NCBI GenBank assembly: GCA_025890175.1
Contig: JANPYM010000002.1
Location: 210,886-221,754 of the forward strand
Reading direction: 5' to 3'
Length of the DNA stretch: 10,869 nucleotides
Source of the DNA: Ciborinia camelliae
Lineage: Eukaryota; Ascomycota; Leotiomycetes; Helotiales; Sclerotiniaceae
The position numbers and the translations under genes are program-made. Every line of letters starts with the position of its first letter. Within the stretch, counting starts at the first letter, position 1. Positions 1 through 10,869 of the stretch are shown here, one piece after another. Under the pieces are notes generated by a model. The model saw only the letters and a list, made by a program, of their open reading frames with translations. It did not search any database and was not told where the DNA came from.

Positions 1-7
1 CTGCGGC

Positions 8-42
8 GGGGGGGAATGGGTGGGATGGGTGGGAGGAGGGGG
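8..42 (+). other. Candidate G-quadruplex motif
   Basis: Five or more runs of at least three G are separated by loops of 1-4 nt (AAT, T, AT, T, AGGA). This satisfies the usual G3+N1-7 rule several times over. Formation in the cell is inferred only. Confidence 0.6.
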
Positions 43-88
43 TTTTAGGTTGAGGTTGGGTGGGAGGAGGGGGTTTTAGGTTGAGGTT
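27..88. repeat. 31-bp perfect tandem duplication
   Basis: Two adjacent identical 31-bp copies, 27-57 and 58-88, each beginning GGGTGGGAGGAGGGGG and ending TTTTAGGTTGAGGTT. Perfect identity points to a recent duplication. The repeat may continue outside the window on the left only in degraded form, because bases 1-26 do not match the unit. Confidence 0.95.
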
Positions 89-150
89 TGAGGTGGGGTG
101 AAGATTAGATGGATGGGGGAGGTGGGTGGATAAGATGGATGGGATGGATG

Positions 151-217
151 GGAAGGGATGGGAAGGGATGGGAAGGGATGGGAAGGGATGTATTATTATT
201 ATTATTATTATTATTAT
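151..217. repeat. 10-bp minisatellite followed by (TAT)9
   Basis: Four exact copies of GGAAGGGATG occupy 151-190, followed directly by nine TAT units at 191-217. Related GATGGGATGG-type units occur before them (about 133-150) and again at about 328-383 as GGGATGGTAT variants. Confidence 0.9.
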
Positions 218-703
218 GAATGGGAGGATAAATGAAGGGGAGGATGAATGAAGGGAAGGATGAATGAATCGAGGAGATGAGAGCAGATGAGAAGAGATGA
301 GAAAAGAGGGGAGAAGAGAAAATTGGATGGGATGGTATGGGATGGTATGGGATGGGATGGTATGGTATGGCATGGGATGGAATTGCATGGGCTAAGAAAT
401 GTATATATGAAGACGAAGAATGATGAAGAATTATTATGATGATGAAGATGAAGAAAAAAACAATACGAGATGAAACAAGATTACCTAGCAACATAGCTAT
501 TATTTACTCTACAGGTATATATATATACTTAAATATATTGCACGCGTTTCAAACCGCTGAGCAACATATATAGCTAGATCCACCTGGCTTAGGTAGCCAT
601 TTAAGCTATTCAGTCTGAATATCCTCGACTCTCATTCCATGCATCCCGTCCTCTCAGCTCAGGTTTGTTGATGTGATTTTTCCATCCATCAATCCATCAA
701 TCC

Positions 704-6463
<5,760 letters not shown>

Positions 6464-6596
6464 GATGATGACCTTCGCTGAGTGTAAAGCAAGACTTGGC
6501 TTGATTGCTTGTAGGAAATCTTGAAACTTTTTCAGGATTGATGATAGATAGGTAGATAAAATGAAATTCAATGAACTGAAAATATCAAATGTCTAT

Positions 6597-6604
6597 CTAT
6601 ATAG
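6597..6604 (-). promoter_or_regulatory. Possible TATA-like element of mer3
   Basis: CTATATAG, a palindrome, lies about 134 bp upstream of the mer3 ATG in an AT-rich stretch. Fungal promoters often lack a defined TATA box, so this is a weak positional call. Confidence 0.25.
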
Positions 6605-6866
6605 TATTGAAAATGAATGTCATGAGGATGAGAAATAATGTTGTGAAATGTGTTCAAGGCATCCATCGATGTTGGATTTCCCCTCAATTTTAGCGTCATT
6701 TCCCCTTTGACTTCACTTCACTTTACCCTTCACTTTCTATAACATCAACATTCTTTACTTAAGGAATTGATGAAAACGAATCATATAATGTATAAAATCT
6801 TAGAATTCATAGTATTCAGAAGTCTTGAAGCATGCTAATGTTGAGAAGATCTACTTCTCGTGTCTA

Positions 6867-6888
6867 TCACGTGTCAACCCTCACGTGT
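6867..6888. promoter_or_regulatory. Paired CACGTG (E-box) sites
   Basis: Two copies of TCACGTGT lie with centres 14 bp apart (cores 6868-6873 and 6882-6887), about 400 bp upstream of the mer3 ATG. The first reads ATCACGTG, matching the RTCACRTG consensus known for Cbf1-type bHLH factors. A CCAAT box lies nearby at 6940-6944. Function is inferred from motif and position only. Confidence 0.45.
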
Positions 6889-7260
6889 ACTAGGTAGTTT
6901 ATCCTTTTCCCCACAACTCCGTTACCATTTCCATGCAGACCAATCACTTGAACTGACTTGCCATAATCATTTAAGTGATTCCTCGCTGTCCCGTAGGTAT
7001 CCTATGCGTGTGCATCATATTGTCCTTTCCAAACTTCATATCATTTGTTCGTCTCTGCATTTAGTCATCTTACACCCTCACCCCCTTCAACTTTCACCTC
7101 TTCCCCCACTCCTCAAGCGAAGCTGATGAAAATGCCGACAGGATAAAACCGTTTTCAATACCTCAAGAAATTTGGAATGCTCGTCGCTGAAAAATGGTTT
7201 AAACGTCCTCACCCCAGCCCGCTCATCACCTAGTTTGACCCCAAGACCAACCCACCCAGA

Positions 7261-8915
7261 TCAATCAAACCTCTTAATCTTATCCCTGGAACTCCCTGCC
7301 CTTGAATGATGTCTCATGGGCGAACTTGGCCTACTAGTCGACAATGACAACCCGGTCCCTGGGCCTTTCAACCCAATCAACGGATCCAACGTCAAACTCG
7401 ACCTATCCTCTTCATACTTCGGCGTAAACCCATTATCAATCGTCGTCTTCTCATAATTGGCGATATTGATTGGCGGAGGTCTATTCCTTTTTCTCTCTGG
7501 ACCACTGTAAAGCCATGTTGCAAAGATAACTATTGATGTACCGAGGAGGAACTAAAACGTGTGAGTATATATGAATCCCAAAGTAACTTCTGGAAAGACT
7601 TACATTGAGGGAAACTTTAAAATCGAAGAACCAAACGCTGAAAATGAAGCTGATAATAATGCTGATACTTGTCGCAAAATTCTTCGCGATGTTATCGCTG
7701 AAATTTATGCAAAGCGCAACGAGGACCCCTCCCAATGCCTGCATAACAATGGCCGTCCACACCACCGCATTATATCCATCAAAAAAGCCATTCTTCGCAA
7801 TTTGCTCTCCATCCTTGAATATCACACCGAAAATCAAAGCCGGGAAGAGAGAATAGAAGGAAAGCTGAACATTCCTCGTCCAAATCGTAACATGAGTCGT
7901 GGATTCCTTCAAGACCTTCTCAAAATAAACCCCCGCGAGGCCTGATATCACAGCCGCGGCCAATACAGCCATAAGACCAATCGAATAGTCCATCACCGGT
8001 TTGACCAGCCCTTGGTCCTCTTGTATTCCCTCATATGTAGCAGATCGTTTCGCGAGACCTTCGGAAAACCCTCCCATACCACGTTTCGTCAACTCGGCTG
8101 CCACTTCCACTGCACCATTACCCATTTGTCCCAGTTCGTGAAAGGAGCGTGGAAAATAAAACCGCGATTCTGGATCGTTAAGAGTAGAATATGCAGATGA
8201 TGGATTGCCGTCAGGTAGTTGGACAATGGTAACTCCAATCATGAGTAAAACAAGAGCTATCCATCGTTTAGAAGACAGCGCCCTTCGAAGTAAGACCACA
8301 CTGAATACTGCCGTTGTGAGAATCTACGTCATGAGATCAGCAATTGAACTCTCCTTATATAAAATTAGCAAAACCAACCTTCAATTGATAAAGAACCTGG
8401 AAATGCACAGCTTCCAAATTGCTCACAGCAATATACTGTAGCGAATTCTGCAACGTATAGAGTGTAGCTGGGATAGCCAATTTCCAACCATCTCCAGAAA
8501 ACACCGACATATATAATTGTTCGAAGAGAACCGTCGCCGGCGTAGAAGGAGGTAGTGTTCGTGAAATATCGTACATGGCAATCGTCAAGGAAACAGCCAA
8601 CTTCATGATCTCATTGAGAAAGACCGCCGTCGACGTAAAATATCTGTGCCCACCCGCTAACGGCATTATCCTACTATAATGCATTATCTATATCCATATT
8701 AGCTATCCTTCACTGCCAACATGACCTGTGGAAGAGAAAGTAGGAGCGCTTCGATGATGTCAACGTACGAGTATGAGGGCAGAATTTTGAAATGTGAGCT
8801 ACACAAGTATTAGCATGAGCAAAACATTCACATAATTATATCTCCTCACAGTAATAAGAGAAACATGCTTCATCGACGCCCCCATCCAACTCTGCGACGC
8901 GTCTTCCATCGTCAT
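7261..8915 (-). CDS. gms1: Golgi nucleotide-sugar transporter, UDP-galactose transporter (SLC35A) type, 5 exons
   Basis: This multi-pass Golgi membrane antiporter most likely brings UDP-galactose (or a related UDP-sugar) into the lumen in exchange for UMP. The exons are 8915-8850, 8798-8769, 8687-8379, 8323-7604 and 7551-7261; joined they encode 471 residues and all introns are phase 0. The start at 8915 is bounded by an in-frame TAA at 8930; a second ATG at 8909 has a better context (A at -3, G at +4) and may be the real start. Family blocks seen: LTFQNSALILIMHYSRIMP (23-41), HRYFTSTAVFLNE (46-58), AVHFQVLYQLK (125-135), SGLAGVYFEKVLK (262-274) and NIAKNFATSISIIISF (346-361). About ten hydrophobic segments are present. 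A hydrophilic insert (about 173-246) and a basic/Ser-rich C-terminal tail (about 391-471) make it longer than S. pombe Gms1 (about 350 residues). UDP-GlcNAc specificity cannot be excluded from sequence, so the symbol is by family resemblance. Confidence 0.92.
7552..7603 (-). other. Transporter intron 4 (52 bp)
   Basis: The donor is GTAAGT and the acceptor CGTTTTAG, in phase 0 after Asn375. The join gives FDFKVSLNFLLGTSIV, leading into the last membrane segment (ATWLYS). The 3' exon then runs 96 codons to a TGA at 7261-7263. Confidence 0.9.
8324..8378 (-). other. Transporter intron 3 (55 bp)
   Basis: The donor is GTTGGT, less common than GTAAGT; the acceptor is GACGTAG with GCTGATC upstream. 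It is in phase 0 after Lys135. The join gives YQLKILTTAVFSVVLLRR, matching the family. Without splicing the frame stops after about seven codons. Confidence 0.9.
8688..8768 (-). other. Transporter intron 2 (81 bp)
   Basis: The donor is GTACGT, the branch-like site GCTAATATG and the acceptor ATATAG, in phase 0 after Leu32. With intron 1 it encloses a 30-nt exon (8798-8769). Splicing gives ALILIMHYSRIMP, a strongly conserved block. Confidence 0.88.
8799..8849 (-). other. Transporter intron 1 (51 bp)
   Basis: The donor is GTGAGG, the branch-like site GCTAATAC and the acceptor TGTGTAG, in phase 0 after Thr22. Removing it brings SLIT next to LTFQNSALIL, the usual first membrane segment of this family. 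Confidence 0.88.
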
Positions 8916-9420
8916 CGCACTCAAAGATTATCCTTCTCTCCCTCTCTCACTCTGTCTATCAAAACAGCGGGGGTGGATCTCCTCTCAATCCTCCGTAACC
9001 TTACCTTGAAGAATGGTATCGTATCGTATCGTAAGAAGTAAAATAAAATGATCATAAAGAAGCAAAAGCCTTTATGTGCAAGGCAAGCGGTAAGCTCAAT
9101 ATTGTAAAGGAGAGGAAGATTTGGATTTTATTGAAAAAGTGACGATTTATTGTTCTAAGGTATTCTTATTCTTGTTCTTGTTCTTGTTCCATTGGAACCT
9201 TACCCTTACCATAACCACCTGCAGTGCTTGCTTCCAGATCCGCAAATCAAATCAATCCAAGTCCATGGTTTTGGTTGCACCTACCTAATACCAACCAATC
9301 ACAATCAAGATCTTCATACATGGCAACTTGCAAGCTGACCTGACAAGCCAAAAAGCCCCTGCGATCAAACTGCTATGGCGGCCCATATGTGGACTTTTGC
9401 GGGGATGAATGTCAGATAAC
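8916..9420. other. Upstream region of the transporter gene
   Basis: Directly upstream of the ATG the minus strand is purine-rich (GA-rich, about 8931-8965), and the plus strand correspondingly CT-rich, as is common near fungal transcription starts. There are short tandem repeats ATCGT (3 copies, about 9018-9032) and TTCTTG (about 9166-9187). CCAAT-type sequences lie at about 9190-9194 (minus strand) and 9294-9298 (plus strand). No open frame of interest is seen. Confidence 0.5.
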
Positions 9421-9760
9421 CTTGGAACAATAAATAGTAAAGGAAACCTATTCAAACGTTTTAATAAAGCTTACAATAAAAATACTCTATAATGTAAAAT
9501 TCATTTATATAAAACCATACTTTTTCTACTATAAACTCCTTTCTAATATATCATATACGTTTACTCGGAATCGCAAAAATTAAATTTAAACTTTTACTAG
9601 TATTTCTTAAGTATAGTATCACTATGGCATTACTAGTATTACTATGGCATTATCAGTTACAAGAGAAGCAAGGGGTAGATAGCATAATATTATATTTGAC
9701 CAGAGTCTAGAAATCCCAATTGTAGAACTATAACACTTTATATGCAACTCTCTCATTCTC
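9420..9760. other. AT-rich island without genes
   Basis: The segment is strongly AT-rich with abundant TA steps and many stops in all frames, unlike its flanks. It contains a partial 20-bp tandem repeat starting ACTATGGCATT (9621-9640 and 9641-9652) and a repeated TTACTAGTATT (9594-9604 and 9630-9640). It could be a decayed, RIP-mutated transposon remnant, but I found no coding trace or clear terminal repeats. Confidence 0.5.
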
Positions 9761-9829
9761 AATACAGCCTAGTATCGAATCATGTACCTCAAACTATCTC
9801 AAACCATCACATTATACCTCGAATCCTAA

Positions 9830-10018
9830 TCCCATCCCCACCCCCCTCTTCTCTTCTCTTCTCCCTTCTTCTCCCCTTCTTCTCCCCTTTTACAATAATC
9901 CATCCCTCCATCCCCCTCTCCCCCCTCCCCAAACCATCCTCCTCTCTCTCTCAGCCCATCCCCCCTCTCCTCCCCTCCCCCCCCCCCTCCCAAACCATCC
10001 ACCCACCCACCCACAAAC
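9830..10018. repeat. Polypyrimidine tract with C11 run
   Basis: The plus strand is almost all C and T from about 9830, including an 11-base C run (9977-9987) and a CCCA/ACCC repeat (about 10000-10013). The minus strand carries many G3+ runs and meets the G-quadruplex rule at about 9957-9991. Open frames on both strands here only reflect composition. Confidence 0.85.
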
Positions 10019-10086
10019 CTCAAAATCTCCACCCAACACATCTATTCCTACCTACCCCAGGTTTTTAATATAATTACCAGAAAGGT

Positions 10087-10560
10087 TAGATAGATACCTA
10101 GATACCTAGATACCCAGATAAATAGATGAATAAAAATTATACATTTTTCTAATCTCTTCTTCTCATCTTCTCTCCTCCTTATCCTTCCCTCCTCCTCTCC
10201 TTTTCTCTTTCTCTCCCTCTCTTTTAAATAATAGGTAATAGACAATAAATAATAATAATCAGGGGTATATATAAAATAAAATAAAATAAGAAAATATACA
10301 AGCATCCCCCTATTATATATACTATATATACCGAGGTAACAAAACAAAAAACCCAAACCAAAAAACCCTATCCCTATCCCCCTAATCCCCCTCTCCCATT
10401 CCCAAAAGATACAAAAACCCAAAAATAACACTGCCAGGAAGAGAGAAAAATAAAAATAAGCAAGAAATAAAAATCGCTACCCCTCATTATGATAGGTAGG
10501 TAGATAGATAGATAGATAGGTAAATAAATAAATATACATTACTAATACGTACGTACTTCT
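10087..10560. repeat. Cluster of simple repeats
   Basis: TAGATACC units (about 10087-10125), a CT-rich tract (10151-10225), AATA/AAAAT repeats (about 10238-10290), a TATATA run (about 10315-10330), a GATA tract (about 10491-10520) followed by TAAA units (10521-10534), and ACGTACGTAC (about 10547-10556). No gene is supportable; the minus-strand open frame at about 10048-10431 is a translation of these repeats. Confidence 0.85.
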
Positions 10561-10666
10561 GACATTCCTCTTTCCGGTTCCTCTCCTCTTTCCTACACTT
10601 TATGTACACCCTCATCGATTCTCCCAAATTATCTTAATCTCACATCTTAATCTCACATCCTAAATC

Positions 10667-10869
10667 CTACAAACCCCAAATCCCGGACTCATCCGAATCC
10701 GCCGCCTCCTCCTCCCTCCCCCTCTCCTTCACCGCATCCCTTCCACCCTCGCCCACCCTCTCCCTCTCCCCCTCAAACCTCACCTTCCCCACCAAACTCA
10801 AGCCCCTCGCCCTCTGACCACCTCTCTCGAAATTCTTCGGCTTCTGCTTCTCCTGCCCCTCCCCCTCCC
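10667..10869 (-). CDS. Possible 3' end of a third gene, partial
   Basis: A minus-strand frame is open from the window edge for 66 codons and ends at TAG (10667-10669). The peptide is rich in Glu, Arg, Lys and Gly, includes NFERGGQRARGLSLVGKVRF, and ends DSDESGIWGL. The base composition changes from AT-rich spacer to GC-rich almost exactly at this stop, and both other minus frames are closed. It would share the orientation of the two genes upstream of it in the window. I do not recognise the protein. Purine-rich DNA can stay open by chance, and a plus-strand Pro/Ser-rich frame is open over the same stretch, so this is only moderately supported. Confidence 0.4.
   Translation of the reverse strand, partial: EGEGQEKQKPKNFERGGQRARGLSLVGKVRFEGERERVGEGGRDAVKERGREEEAADSDESGIWGL

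Larger units (their letters stand above)
1..680. other. Non-coding, low-complexity 3' flank of mer3
   Basis: Positions 1-480 are G/A-rich simple-sequence DNA on the plus strand. The long minus-strand open frame here (about 105-494) is a translation of GATGG/GGGAT-type repeats, with runs of Ile, Asn and Ser-His-Pro, and does not look like a protein. Positions 480-680 are ordinary AT-rich spacer with a short TATATATATA run near 514-523. I see no gene, tRNA or clear terminator. Confidence 0.75.
6464..7260. other. Intergenic: mer3 upstream region and transporter 3' flank
   Basis: No supportable gene lies here. The plus-strand open frame at about 6860-7126 starts at GTG, is Leu/His/Pro-rich and has no recognisable motif, so I do not call it. 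The mer3-proximal 150 bp are AT-rich. The distal part carries two CACGTG boxes, a CCAAT box and an 8-bp inverted repeat (AATCACTT at 6942-6949, AAGTGATT at 6973-6980) of uncertain meaning. Confidence 0.65.

Noticed and set aside
105..494. 129-residue minus-strand open frame with a hydrophobic start
   Set aside because: It is a translation of GATGG, GGGAT and TAT repeats (poly-Ile, poly-Asn, Ser-His-Pro runs) with no domain-like content.
6942..6980. 8-bp inverted repeat AATCACTT / AAGTGATT
   Set aside because: The arms are short and the 23-nt loop is long; too weak to call a terminator, RNA gene or operator.
6860..7126. 88-residue plus-strand open frame in the mer3-transporter gap
   Set aside because: It has a GTG start, a Leu/His/Pro-rich composition and no motif or context; most likely chance.
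7571..7945. 124-residue plus-strand open frame
   Set aside because: Antisense to the conserved exon 4 of the transporter and its intron 4.
9742..10068. Pro/Ser-rich plus-strand open frame
   Set aside because: It follows from the polypyrimidine composition (Pro, Ser, Leu codons) and has no start context or conserved block.
10366..10391. Telomere-like CCCTATCCCTATCCCCCTAAT sequence
   Set aside because: Only one CCCTAA match and several variants in C-rich DNA; not a convincing interstitial telomere array.

Overview
The window looks like nuclear DNA of a filamentous ascomycete. It has short (about 50-160 bp) GT-AG introns with CTRAY-like branch sites, two conserved eukaryotic genes on one strand, and long intergenic stretches full of microsatellites. 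Leotiomycetes is my best guess from gene content and intron style, but this is inference; nothing here fixes the genus.

Layout. Positions 1-836 are non-coding low-complexity DNA: a G-rich end, a 31-bp tandem duplication, a 10-bp minisatellite, a TAT microsatellite and a pure 139-bp (TCAA)n tract. Positions 837-6463 (minus strand) hold a four-exon gene for a Mer3/HFM1-type meiotic DNA helicase, reconstructed here as 1780 residues. Its stop codon lies inside the (TCAA)n tract. Positions 6464-7260 are intergenic and serve as the mer3 upstream region and the 3' flank of the next gene; they contain a pair of CACGTG boxes. Positions 7261-8915 (minus strand) hold a five-exon gene for a Golgi nucleotide-sugar transporter of the SLC35A / UDP-galactose transporter family, 471 residues, with a 30-nt microexon. 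Positions 8916-10666 are non-coding: the transporter's upstream region, an AT-rich island (about 9420-9760), a long polypyrimidine stretch and many simple repeats. The last about 200 bp may be the 3' end of a third minus-strand gene that runs off the window.

The two sure genes have unrelated roles (meiotic crossover formation; supply of sugar nucleotide to the Golgi lumen). They are neighbours in tandem, with no sign of a shared pathway or a gene cluster. I see no mobile-element coding sequence, tRNA, rRNA or CRISPR array, and no convincing new system. The points most worth checking are the weak-donor, stop-containing intron in the mer3 helicase domain, the microsatellite-embedded stop codon, the duplicated peptides at both ends of Mer3, and the transporter microexon.
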